Source: Affinirhizobium straminoryzae
GTDB taxonomy: Bacteria; Pseudomonadota; Alphaproteobacteria; Rhizobiales; Rhizobiaceae
Direction of reading: 5' to 3'
Assembly (NCBI RefSeq): GCF_007004135.1
Contig: NZ_VJMG01000003.1
Location: 62,001-126,000 of the forward strand
Length of the DNA: 64,000 bases
Of the stretch, positions 25,608 to 33,505 are shown piece after piece; the first letter of the stretch is position 1, and the number at the start of each line of letters is the position of its first letter. The position numbers and the translations under genes are program-made. The notes under the pieces are model-generated. The model ran no database searches and had not been told where the DNA came from. It saw only the letters and a program-made list of their open reading frames with translations.

Positions 25608-25621
25608 CTTAAGAAATCGGC
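25608..25621 (+). promoter_or_regulatory. Flagellin-specific upstream element, flaC copy
   Basis: CTTAAGAAATCGGC, 173 bases before the flaC ATG. Confidence 0.4.
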
Positions 25622-25744
25622 CTTGCGTTCATGTCTTGTTAACCATATACGCAAGTTCCGTTGCTTAAGAACGCCGAGCCGACCAACAGGGCAATGATCT
25701 CTGGTCGGCGAGCATGATGCGCCCGTGCGTTACCGGTTCAGCCT

Positions 25745-25773
25745 CCGGTATGTCCCGTCAATCGTCAGGGGCA
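25745..25773 (+). promoter_or_regulatory. flaC leader hairpin covering the ribosome-binding site
   Basis: CCGGTATGTCCC (25745-25756). TGTCCC (25751-25756) can pair with Shine-Dalgarno GGGGCA (25768-25773); the loop is only 11 bases, so this is the most compact of the three. Confidence 0.5.
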
Positions 25774-25780
25774 ATCCTCA

Positions 25781-26749
25781 ATGACCAGCATCATTACGAA
25801 TACCGGGGCGCTCGCCGCCCTCCAGACCTTACGTGCCATCAACCAGAACATGGAGACGGTGCAGAACCGCATCTCCTCGGGCTACCGGGTTGAAACTGCT
25901 GCCGATAACGCCGCGTACTGGTCGATCGCGACCACCATGCGCTCCGACAACAAGGCCCTCAGCACCGTGCAGGATGCCCTCGGTCTCGGCGCGGCCAAGA
26001 CCGATACGGCCTATACCGGCCTCGAATCGGCGATCACCGTCGTCGACGACATCAAGAGCAAGATCGTCGCGGCCTCCGAACCCGGTGTCGACAAGACGAA
26101 GATCAACAAGGAACTGAACGAGCTGAAGAACCAGCTCGCCTCGATTGCCAAGTCGGCGTCGTTTTCGGGCGAAAACTGGCTCTACAACACCTCGTCTGTC
26201 GGGGCGACCACCAAGAACATCGTTGCCTCGTTCAACCGCTCGGCCGATGGTGCCGTGTCGCTGACGACGCTGGAATATGATGCGTCCGCCTCGGTGATGA
26301 TCGATACGCACAGCGCCGGCCGCGGCCTCCTCACCAAGGACTGGGCCGTGACCCAGCCGAACGGCACCGCCGGCACGACCACCGCCAACTATTATCTGCT
26401 CGATGCCAATTCGACCCTGATGGGCACCGGCGCCGAGATCTCCATCAACAACAGCACCACCTCCGACCAGCTTGCCGGCATGCTGAGTGCCGTCGAAGCC
26501 ATGCTGCAGCAGCTGACGGATTCGGCAGCGACGCTCGGTGCCATTACCAGCCGCATCGACATGCAGGATCAGTTCGTCTCCACCCTGATGGACGTGATCG
26601 ACAAGGGTGTCGGCCGTCTCGTCGATGCCGACATGAACGAGGAATCGACGCGCCTCAAGGCCCTGCAGACGCAGCAGCAGCTCGGCATCCAGTCGCTGTC
26701 GATTGCCAATGCGAATGCGCAGAACATCCTGCAGCTCTTCCAGAAGTAA
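25781..26749 (+). CDS. flaC: Flagellin, third tandem copy (divergent)
   Basis: 322 residues. The ends are flagellin (TLRAINQNMETVQNRISSGY; STRLKALQTQQQLGIQSLSI) but the centre differs from the other two (TTKNIVASFNRSADGAVSLT; NYYLLDANSTLMGTGAEISI) and the last residues are LQLFQK rather than LSLFR. It is therefore an older paralogue, possibly a minor filament component. It has its own leader and terminator. Symbol by position. Confidence 0.92.
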   Translation: MTSIITNTGALAALQTLRAINQNMETVQNRISSGYRVETAADNAAYWSIATTMRSDNKALSTVQDALGLGAAKTDTAYTGLESAITVVDDIKSKIVAASEPGVDKTKINKELNELKNQLASIAKSASFSGENWLYNTSSVGATTKNIVASFNRSADGAVSLTTLEYDASASVMIDTHSAGRGLLTKDWAVTQPNGTAGTTTANYYLLDANSTLMGTGAEISINNSTTSDQLAGMLSAVEAMLQQLTDSAATLGAITSRIDMQDQFVSTLMDVIDKGVGRLVDADMNEESTRLKALQTQQQLGIQSLSIANANAQNILQLFQK

Positions 26750-26797
26750 GCCTTCGCCCTGATCCCGGCCACGCCGTCGGTCATCGGCGTCGGCAAT

Positions 26798-26840
26798 GCC
26801 GGATCGCGACTTGCCCTGTCGCGGTCCGGCATCTTCATTT
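26798..26840 (+). terminator. Intrinsic terminator of flaC
   Basis: A 13-base stem with one G-T pair: GCCGGATCGCGAC (26798-26810) with GTCGCGGTCCGGC (26818-26830), followed by ATCTTCATTT. Confidence 0.85.
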
Positions 26841-26843
26841 TCG

Positions 26844-26864
26844 CACAAGTTTGGCTGCCTAAGG
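26844..26864 (+). promoter_or_regulatory. Shared flagellar upstream motif, motB-operon copy
   Basis: CACAAG, eight bases, CCTAAGG. It lies directly after the flaC terminator and about 168 bases before the gene at 27032, whose operon continues into motB. Confidence 0.55.
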
Positions 26865-27031
26865 TTCCAATATATTCACGCTCTTTGTCTAAAAACTGGC
26901 TGAGTGCGCCGGTATTCCAAACGGGACAGTGTCATGATTGCGTTGGCGAAATTTCCATCCTTCCACGGCCGCTGGCGCCTGCGAACCCGTGCTTTCCTCG
27001 TCTTCGTCACCCGCGCCGAAGGAGCCCGCCC

Positions 27032-27676
27032 ATGAGCGCATCGCTGTCACGCTACCTGAAGGATTTCGGCGCGATCCAGCCGCCGGCAGCGCCCCTGATG
27101 GCTGAAAGCCTGATCGAGGATGCAGGCCCTTCCTTTTCCTTCGATGCCTTTCCTCCGGAACCCACCATCGACATCGATGCGGAGCGCGCCGAGGCGCGTG
27201 CCGAGGGGGAGCAGGCGGGCCGCGCAGAGATCCGCGCCCTCTGGGAGGCGGAGAAGGCCGAGATGGAGGCCAGCCATGCCGCAGAGCTCGCGGCCCTGCG
27301 TCGCCAGCTGGAAGAAGCCGCTGCCCAGCGGGTGGACGAGGGCTTCCGCCGGATGGTTTCGACGCTGGAAGCCAGCCTTTGCGACCAGGTGGCCGCAGTT
27401 CTCGCACCCGTCATGAGCGAGGCCGTTGCGGCAAGGGCCATCGCGCAGCTTGCCGAAGCCATCCGCCAGGCACTGGGAGGCGGGCAGGCTGCGGTGCTGA
27501 CCGTTTACGGCCCCACGGATCTGTTCGAGCGTCTGAAGGATAGGCTGGGTGAGGATGCGCCGACGCTGCGCCATGTTCCCGCCGCCGATCTCGACATTGC
27601 CGTCGATCTCGATGATGCCGTTCTCGTGACTCGCCTCTCGGCCTGGGCAGCCAGCCTGAGGAAGGTGCTGGCATGA
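27032..27676 (+). CDS. Unknown FliH-like protein upstream of motB
   Basis: 214 residues from the ATG at 27032, preceded by AAGGAG at seven bases. The N-terminal 45 residues are proline-rich and hydrophobic. A long charged coiled coil follows (residues about 48-105: [40 protein letters not shown]), then a globular end with [16 protein letters not shown] and [19 protein letters not shown]. This order (coiled coil then an ATPase-binding-like domain) recalls FliH, the FliI regulator, and no other fliH was seen in the window. The assignment rests on layout only. It overlaps motB by four bases. Confidence 0.55.
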   Translation: MSASLSRYLKDFGAIQPPAAPLMAESLIEDAGPSFSFDAFPPEPTIDIDAERAEARAEGEQAGRAEIRALWEAEKAEMEASHAAELAALRRQLEEAAAQRVDEGFRRMVSTLEASLCDQVAAVLAPVMSEAVAARAIAQLAEAIRQALGGGQAAVLTVYGPTDLFERLKDRLGEDAPTLRHVPAADLDIAVDLDDAVLVTRLSAWAASLRKVLA

Positions 27677-29070
27677 GTGAGCAGAACCATCATCACGGCA
27701 AGAACGAAATCATCATCGTCAAGAAGCATGGCGGCGGCCACGGGGGTGCCCATGGCGGCGCCTGGAAGATCGCCTATGCCGACTTCATGACGGCGATGAT
27801 GGCCTTCTTTCTCGTGATGTGGCTGGTCAATGCCTCGAACGAGGAGACCAAGGCCTCCGTCGCGAGCTACTTCAATCCGATCAAGCTGTCCGACGAGACG
27901 CCTGCCAAGAAGGGCCTGCAGAAACCGGTGGAATCCTCCGACGGGCAGGAGAAGCGCGAGCGTTCCAAGGTCAAGGCCGATGCCGACAAGGTCGGAGCCT
28001 CGGCGGCGACCGGCGAGGACCAGACCTCCAGTTCCGGCGACGAAGCCAATTATTCCGAAGCGGATTTCTTCGAAAACCCCTATTCCGTGCTGGCCGAAAT
28101 CGCCCAGGAAGTGGGCCAGCAGGCCAATGTCAGCGCCAAGGGCGAGGGCGGGGCCAATGATTCCGGTCCGGCGACCGGTGCGGAGGGTGGCGAAGCCTTC
28201 CGCGACCCGTTCGATCCGGATTTCTGGACGCAGCAGGTCGAGACCAGGCGCGCCGACGGAAAGCAGCGGGCCGATGCCGCGAAGGCACCACCCAGTCCGG
28301 AGACGCCGCCGGCCGATGCTGTCCCGGCTGAAATGCTGCCGCCGACGCCCCAGCAGATGGCGGCCGTTCAGCCCCAGGCGGCGACCCAGGCGGCGGCGCA
28401 GGCCGCTGCTGCGGCCGAGACGCCACCCGATCTTTCTCCGGCTGCCGCGGCCGGCAAGCCGCCTGCCGCATCCGCGGCCGGCGATCCCTCGGTGCAGAAG
28501 CCGACGCCGGCCCAGCTGGCGCTTGCCATTCCGCGCCCCCGTCCCGACGCAACCCCGGTCGAGCCGAAGCCGTATGGCAGTGCGCCACCGACGCTCGCCG
28601 ACCGGCAGAAGGCTGCGGACGACCTGCGGCAGGCCATCGAGAACCAGATCGCCGGCGTCTCCGGCAAGCTCGCCGAGGGGCTGATCGTGACGCCTGCCGA
28701 GGGCGGTGTGCTGATCACCCTTTCCGACCAGACGGACACGCCGATGTTCAACATCGGTTCAGCCGTGCCGCGGCGCGAAATGGTTCTCGCCATGGAAAAG
28801 ATCGGGGCGATCCTCAAGCAGCGGGCCGGCGACGTGGTCATTCGCGGCCACACCGACGGGCGGCCCTTCCGCGATATCGGCAACGATAACTGGCGCCTGT
28901 CTGCGGCGCGCGCTCACAGCGCCTATTTCATGCTGGTCAAGGGTGGGCTCGAGGAAACGCGGGTGAAGCAGATTTCCGGCTTTGCGGACCGTCGCCTGCA
29001 GGTGCCCGCCGATCCCCTGGCGGATCAGAACCGGCGTATCGAAATTCTGCTTGAGGATGGCAAGGCCTGA
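27673..29070 (+). CDS. motB: Flagellar motor stator protein MotB
   Basis: 465 residues. A His/Gly-rich cytoplasmic tail is followed by the single membrane helix [20 protein letters not shown] with Asp37 as the proton-binding residue. A plug-like segment and a very long Ala/Pro/Glu-rich periplasmic linker (about residues 75-310) come before the peptidoglycan-binding OmpA-like domain ([20 protein letters not shown] and [12 protein letters not shown]). The long linker is larger than in enteric MotB, as expected for rhizobial proteins that cooperate with periplasmic MotC. Overlap with the previous gene and a two-base gap to motC show one operon. Confidence 0.95.
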   Translation: MSEQNHHHGKNEIIIVKKHGGGHGGAHGGAWKIAYADFMTAMMAFFLVMWLVNASNEETKASVASYFNPIKLSDETPAKKGLQKPVESSDGQEKRERSKVKADADKVGASAATGEDQTSSSGDEANYSEADFFENPYSVLAEIAQEVGQQANVSAKGEGGANDSGPATGAEGGEAFRDPFDPDFWTQQVETRRADGKQRADAAKAPPSPETPPADAVPAEMLPPTPQQMAAVQPQAATQAAAQAAAAAETPPDLSPAAAAGKPPAASAAGDPSVQKPTPAQLALAIPRPRPDATPVEPKPYGSAPPTLADRQKAADDLRQAIENQIAGVSGKLAEGLIVTPAEGGVLITLSDQTDTPMFNIGSAVPRREMVLAMEKIGAILKQRAGDVVIRGHTDGRPFRDIGNDNWRLSAARAHSAYFMLVKGGLEETRVKQISGFADRRLQVPADPLADQNRRIEILLEDGKA

Positions 29071-29072
29071 CG

Positions 29073-30347
29073 ATGCGGCGAAAAAGGACATCGACCTTTC
29101 TGTTTGCCGGTGCGCTTGCCGCCCTCTGGGGATCGGCCATGGCGGCCGAGCCGCAGACTGCGGATGGTCTTGAGCCCTACCAGATGATGCGCTCGCTGCA
29201 GTTCGTGCAGGATACCGTGGTGATGGGTGACCATTCCGCGGCCGAGATGCAGCGCTTCATGCTGTCTGCCCTCGACAAGCGGCTGCGCACCATCAATCCT
29301 GCTGCGTTTGACGATCCTCGCAATGTCGATGCCGCGCTGATCTATGCCATGAGCGGGGGCAATCCCGCGACGCTCGAATTTCTGGTGGCAAAGGATGTGT
29401 CCGGCCATTTCGATACGCGGGTTGTGGACGCCCTGCGCAAATATCTGAACGGCAAGGGCATGCTGGCCTCGCACAGCTTTGCCAAGATGGTCCCGGAATA
29501 CCGCAACCAGAGGATCGGCCCCTATCTGGCGCTGGTTGCCGGGAATGTGGCCGTTGCCAAGAGCCCCAAGGATGCGATGGGCTTCTATGACTGGGCGCGC
29601 CTGATGGCGCCCGGCACGATTGTCGAGGAGGCGGCGTTGCGCCGTTCCGTGGCGATTGCCGTCGAAGCCAATCTGCCTGACAAGGCGCTGTCCTATGCGC
29701 GCCAGTATGCGCGCCGTTTCGTCTTTTCCCCCTATGCCAGCCAGTTCGCCGATCTCTTCGTCCGGCTCGTGGTGGATCATTTCGGCACGATCCATGAGGA
29801 GGATGTGGACGGCACGCTCGAGGTGATGAACGACGACCGCAGCCGCGAGATCTATCTGCGCATCGCACGCCAGGCGACGATTGCCGGCAAGAGCGATCTC
29901 GCCCGCTTTGCAGCGGCGCGTGCGGCCGAACGGGGCAAGGATCTGCCGGCCCGAGACGATTCGCTCGCCCGCCTTTTCGGCGGTGTGGCGCAGCTTCCCG
30001 GCGGCAAGGCTCTCGATGCGGCGAAGATCCTGGCCGATATTCCCGATGCCGCGCTGAGCCCCGAGGACCGGGCACTGAGAGCCGCTGCCCAGCGGGTTGC
30101 GGAAGAGGTTCTGCGGCCGCCCGTGGCCGAAAGCTTCGGGCAAGACGACGCTGACACAGTGAAGAATGACATCAGCGGAGAAACCGTCTCCGCCGTCTCC
30201 GGCGATGGCAAGGCCGGAACCGCCGCATCCGCCAGCCCTTCGGGCAAGGCGGGCGCTCCGAAGCTCGATCCTGACTTCCAGACCTATGTCGATAGGGGCC
30301 ATTCGACGCTGAATGCCATCGACGATCTGTTGAAGGAGGAGAAGTAA
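29073..30347 (+). CDS. motC: Periplasmic motility protein MotC
   Basis: 424 residues with a signal peptide (TFLFAGALAALWGSAMAA). The mature part is helical and TPR-like, with YQMMRSLQFVQDTVVMGDHS, AALIYAMSGGNPATLEFLVA, and a Ser/Ala-rich tail ending NAIDDLLKEEK. In Sinorhizobium MotC is an essential periplasmic protein thought to act on the MotB periplasmic part, with MotE as its chaperone. Position between motB and fliK agrees. Confidence 0.9.
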   Translation: MRRKRTSTFLFAGALAALWGSAMAAEPQTADGLEPYQMMRSLQFVQDTVVMGDHSAAEMQRFMLSALDKRLRTINPAAFDDPRNVDAALIYAMSGGNPATLEFLVAKDVSGHFDTRVVDALRKYLNGKGMLASHSFAKMVPEYRNQRIGPYLALVAGNVAVAKSPKDAMGFYDWARLMAPGTIVEEAALRRSVAIAVEANLPDKALSYARQYARRFVFSPYASQFADLFVRLVVDHFGTIHEEDVDGTLEVMNDDRSREIYLRIARQATIAGKSDLARFAAARAAERGKDLPARDDSLARLFGGVAQLPGGKALDAAKILADIPDAALSPEDRALRAAAQRVAEEVLRPPVAESFGQDDADTVKNDISGETVSAVSGDGKAGTAASASPSGKAGAPKLDPDFQTYVDRGHSTLNAIDDLLKEEK

Positions 30348-30351
30348 TTCC

Positions 30352-31797
30352 ATGGTTGCTGTTGATGTGACGGCGCGGGCTGCGGCCAGCGATCCCTCCT
30401 CTGCGTCCAAGATTCCCGCCGGCGGCCGCTCCGAAGGCGGCGAGGGCGGGTTTGGCAGCGCACTGGAAAGCCTGGAACAGGGCAACCGTCGCATGGCCGG
30501 CGAGCGCGGCGATCGGGACGGGCATTCATCCTTCGGACAGAAGGATGAGGGCGGGCAGGACGCAGGCCAGACATCCAGAAGCCGTATCGATCTCAGCGCC
30601 GCCGCGCTTGCGCGGTCGCGAAGCCTTGCCGCCGGTCAGTCCGGGCAGGCGGTCGCACGGCAGAATGACAAGGCAACCGCCGACACCGACACCCTTCATG
30701 CGGAAGCGCCGGAAAGCTCCCGTCTCAGATCGAACAAGTCCGCAGACGCGGCCGCCGGCACAACGCGGCGCCCGTCGCGGGATGTCGGGAGAACGGCCGG
30801 CGATGAGAGCGAGACGGTTGACGCCCGCATGCCTGAGCCCTCTGAGGCCAGAACGCCGACAGCCGAACTGGCAAGCGTGCTGACCATGCTGGCCGGGGGA
30901 GGGCAGGCGGATGGGGCTGCGATGCCGAAGGCCACCAGCATGCCCGTGCGTACCGGTGGCCGCTCGTCGGGCGAAGAGAACCGCGGTGAACGCAGCCAGA
31001 TGGTGTCCGCCACGGCAGCCAACGAACTTGCGGCGCTGTCCGGCGAACCGCAGAGTGTCGTCCTGCCGAGCGACCAGAGCCTTTCGACGGACGAGCGGAC
31101 CTTCCGCTTCTCCTCCGGACGCGGCAAGGGCGCCAGCATGGACATGGTGATCGGCACGGACCGGCAGGGTCTTGCCACGGTGGAGACCCGCAGCGGTACG
31201 ACCGGTCAGGCGGAAACCATCGCCGTGCTGGATGCGCGCCGCTTCCTGGGCTTTGGCCAGTCGGTCAACGGCGCTGCGCTGACGGCCGCGATGTCTGGCG
31301 ATCCGGAATGGGCCGGCGCCATGCAGCCCGGTGCCTCGCTGTCCAATGCGGCGGCACAGAGCAGCACCGGCAACGTGGTCAATACGCTGAAGCTGCAGAT
31401 GACGCCGATCGATCTTGGCACCGTCACCGCCACGCTGCGGCTTGTGGGTGACGAACTCAGCGTGCAGCTGACCGTGGAGAACCGCGCGGCGCACAAGCAA
31501 CTGACGCAGGACAGCAGCGGCATCCTGGACGCACTGCGTGCCCAGGGCTTCTCCGTGGACCAGGTGACGGTTTCCATCGCACCGGCGTCCTCGGTGACGC
31601 AGCCCGCCCAGCAGGACGCGCTGGGACAGCAGGCGGGGCCGGGCTCCGGCCAGGGGCAGGGTGGCCAGCCGGGACGTGAACAGCAATCCTCCCAGCCGGG
31701 AGGCGGATCTACTGCGGGAATGTTCGAGAATGAAACTGCGACGGATCATGGCGCTGCCGGCACTGGCAGCGCTCGCCCTGACCATCTCTACGTCTGA
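30352..31797 (+). CDS. fliK: Flagellar hook-length control protein FliK (MotD type)
   Basis: 481 residues. It is low-complexity and Ser/Gly/Arg-rich for the first 330 residues, then carries the FliK C-terminal core: NTLKLQMTPIDLGTVTATLR, GDELSVQLTVENRAAHKQLT and ILDALRAQGFSVDQVTVSIA. In rhizobia this gene was named motD and later shown to control hook length. The protein measures hook growth and switches export from hook to filament substrates through the FlhB gate. The final 70 residues (Gln/Gly-rich) overlap the start of the lytic transglycosylase gene in another frame. Confidence 0.9.
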   Translation: MVAVDVTARAAASDPSSASKIPAGGRSEGGEGGFGSALESLEQGNRRMAGERGDRDGHSSFGQKDEGGQDAGQTSRSRIDLSAAALARSRSLAAGQSGQAVARQNDKATADTDTLHAEAPESSRLRSNKSADAAAGTTRRPSRDVGRTAGDESETVDARMPEPSEARTPTAELASVLTMLAGGGQADGAAMPKATSMPVRTGGRSSGEENRGERSQMVSATAANELAALSGEPQSVVLPSDQSLSTDERTFRFSSGRGKGASMDMVIGTDRQGLATVETRSGTTGQAETIAVLDARRFLGFGQSVNGAALTAAMSGDPEWAGAMQPGASLSNAAAQSSTGNVVNTLKLQMTPIDLGTVTATLRLVGDELSVQLTVENRAAHKQLTQDSSGILDALRAQGFSVDQVTVSIAPASSVTQPAQQDALGQQAGPGSGQGQGGQPGREQQSSQPGGGSTAGMFENETATDHGAAGTGSARPDHLYV

Positions 31798-32302
31798 GGT
31801 CCTTGCCGTTGCGCCTGGCGCCTGCGAGACGGAAATCCAGTCGGCCGCCGCCAAGTATGGCATACCGGAAGGCATCCTCTATTCGGTCGGTCTCACCGAG
31901 ACCGGCCGGAAGGGCAGCCTCTATCCATGGGCACTCAATATCGAGGGCAGGGCCTATTTCCCGGACAACCGCGCACAGGCCATGGAGGCCTTTCTGGCGG
32001 CAGAACGGGAGGGGCGCAAGCTCATCGACATCGGCTGCATGCAGATCAACCACCATTTCCACGGCGAGAATTTCCGCTCGGCAGACGAGATGTTCGATCC
32101 GAAACGCAACGTGGAATATGCGGCGCAGTTCCTGCGCAACCTTCATGACAGGCACGAGACCTGGACAATGGCGGTAGCCCGTTACCATGCGGGACCCAAC
32201 AACGACCCTGCCCAGAAGCGTTACGTCTGCCGCGTGATCGCCAATCTGGTGGCCACGGGCTACGGAAAATGGACGCCCGGCGCGGCCGATTTTTGTCGTT
32301 GA
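31730..32302 (+). CDS. Lytic transglycosylase of the flagellar cluster
   Basis: 190 residues from the ATG at 31730, inside the fliK end (68-base overlap). A signal peptide (IMALPALAALALTISTSEVL) precedes an SLT-type goose-lysozyme fold: AKYGIPEGILYSVGLTETGR with the catalytic Glu in LTETG, then IDIGCMQINHHFH (GxMQIN motif), and AVARYHAGPNN (ARYHAG motif). It should open peptidoglycan for the growing rod, replacing the muramidase domain missing from the single-domain FlgJ at 42727. Comparable to SltF of Rhodobacter in role; this comparison is inference. Confidence 0.85.
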   Translation: MKLRRIMALPALAALALTISTSEVLAVAPGACETEIQSAAAKYGIPEGILYSVGLTETGRKGSLYPWALNIEGRAYFPDNRAQAMEAFLAAEREGRKLIDIGCMQINHHFHGENFRSADEMFDPKRNVEYAAQFLRNLHDRHETWTMAVARYHAGPNNDPAQKRYVCRVIANLVATGYGKWTPGAADFCR

Positions 32303-32353
32303 TAGCAACCTTGAGTTGATTGACTGGTGCTTCGAAGCGCCTTGCCATGCCTT

Positions 32354-32380
32354 TGCCACGGGTTGGTTCAAAACGTGGCA
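32354..32380. repeat. Inverted repeat upstream of rem
   Basis: TGCCACG (32354-32360) and CGTGGCA (32374-32380) with a 13-base spacer. It could be the transglycosylase operon's hairpin or an operator; no T run follows. Confidence 0.3.
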
Positions 32381-32479
32381 GGCTAGAGGTGTCGTCATAA
32401 AAAATTAACGTTTCCGCGTCCCGCTTGTGCCGTTTCGGGGTTTTGCCTACTAAATGTGGGCCAAATCGCGACACAATGG

Positions 32480-32494
32480 TTAATCAACTCTTAA
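32480..32494 (+). promoter_or_regulatory. CtrA-type site TTAA-N7-TTAA upstream of rem
   Basis: Perfect TTAA (32480-32483), seven bases, TTAA (32491-32494), 92 bases before the rem ATG. A further GTTAAC lies at 32503-32508. CtrA, the alphaproteobacterial cell-cycle regulator, binds such sequences. Confidence 0.5.
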
Positions 32495-32585
32495 ATTCTA
32501 TGGTTAACTTTGTGTAGTTGTCCGAGAATCCCTCGATTCGTACGCATACTTCATCGAGGCACCACACTGATTCGGAGGCGGACGA

Positions 32586-33257
32586 ATGATCGTAGTGGTT
32601 GATGAGCGTGAGCTTGTTAAAGACGGTTACACTTCACTGTTTGGGCGCGAGGGAGTTCCCTCGACAGGGTTTGACCCGAAGGAGTTCGGGGAATGGGTCA
32701 ACACGGCGGCCGATACCGATATCGACGCTGTCGAGGCATTCCTCATCGGGCAGACCGAGCGTTCCCTGGAACTGCCGCGGGCCATCCGCGACCGGACCCA
32801 GGCCCCGGTGATCGCAGTCAGCGATCATCACTCGCTGGAAGCGACACTGGCATTGTTCGACAGCGGCGTCGATGATGTCGTGCGCAAGCCGGTGCACCCC
32901 CGCGAGATCCTGGCACGCGCTGCGGCGATCCGCCGGCGCCTGAAGGCCATCGCAAACTACACCGATATCGGCCCGATCCGCGTGTTCTCCGATGGACGCG
33001 ATCCGGAAATCCAGGGCGAAATCTTCCCCCTGCCGCGCCGCGAGCGCCGCATCCTCGAATACCTCGTCGCCAATCGCGGCCGTCGTGTTTCGAAGACGCA
33101 GATCTTCAACGCGATCTACGGCATCTTCGACGAGGAAGTCGAAGAGAACGTGGTCGAAAGCCACATCAGCAAGCTGCGCAAGAAGCTGCGCAAGAAGCTC
33201 GGCTTCGATCCGATCGATTCCAAGCGCTTCCTCGGTTACTGCATCGACTGGAACTGA
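32586..33257 (+). CDS. rem: OmpR-family flagellar regulator Rem
   Basis: 223 residues. The N-terminal receiver domain is atypical: the acidic pair DE is at residues 6-7 and the conserved Lys-Pro at 101-102, but no Asp lies where the phosphoacceptor should be (residues 48-66 read [19 protein letters not shown]). The C-terminal winged helix is intact: [20 protein letters not shown] and [20 protein letters not shown]. In Sinorhizobium Rem activates flagellar genes in exponential growth. GGAGG seven bases before the ATG fixes the start. It is a single-gene unit in the middle of the genes it should control. A missing acceptor Asp implies control by amount rather than phosphorylation. Confidence 0.9.
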   Translation: MIVVVDERELVKDGYTSLFGREGVPSTGFDPKEFGEWVNTAADTDIDAVEAFLIGQTERSLELPRAIRDRTQAPVIAVSDHHSLEATLALFDSGVDDVVRKPVHPREILARAAAIRRRLKAIANYTDIGPIRVFSDGRDPEIQGEIFPLPRRERRILEYLVANRGRRVSKTQIFNAIYGIFDEEVEENVVESHISKLRKKLRKKLGFDPIDSKRFLGYCIDWN

Positions 33258-33266
33258 GACAGCTCA

Positions 33267-33283
33267 CCCGCCAGAAAGGCGGG
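33267..33283 (+). terminator. First hairpin after rem
   Basis: CCCGCC (33267-33272) pairs with GGCGGG (33278-33283); no T run. Confidence 0.4.
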
Positions 33284-33308
33284 ACTTCAGCAAAAGTTAA
33301 ACATCTGC

Positions 33309-33347
33309 AACCCCGGAAATCGACGTCGGTTTCCGGGGTTGTATTTT
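33309..33347 (+). terminator. Intrinsic terminator of rem
   Basis: AACCCCGGAAA (33309-33319) pairs with TTTCCGGGGTT (33330-33340), followed by GTATTTT; the loop itself contains a CGACGTCG palindrome. Confidence 0.88.
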
Positions 33348-33454
33348 AGGTTCTGCCGAAGGGAAGGCGAGGCCACTCGCGCAAGCGATGCGGGTCGATC
33401 GATCGGGAAGGGCTGCAGAGGAGGTCTGCCACGGGAGCGACACAGACAGCTTCA

Positions 33455-33474
33455 CGCAAGGCCCGTGATCTAGG
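33455..33474 (+). promoter_or_regulatory. Shared flagellar upstream motif, flgE copy
   Basis: CGCAAG, eight bases, TCTAGG, ending 31 bases before the flgE ATG. Confidence 0.6.
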
Positions 33475-33505
33475 GTCGCCAGCATAGGCAGAACGGGGAT
33501 TTGAT

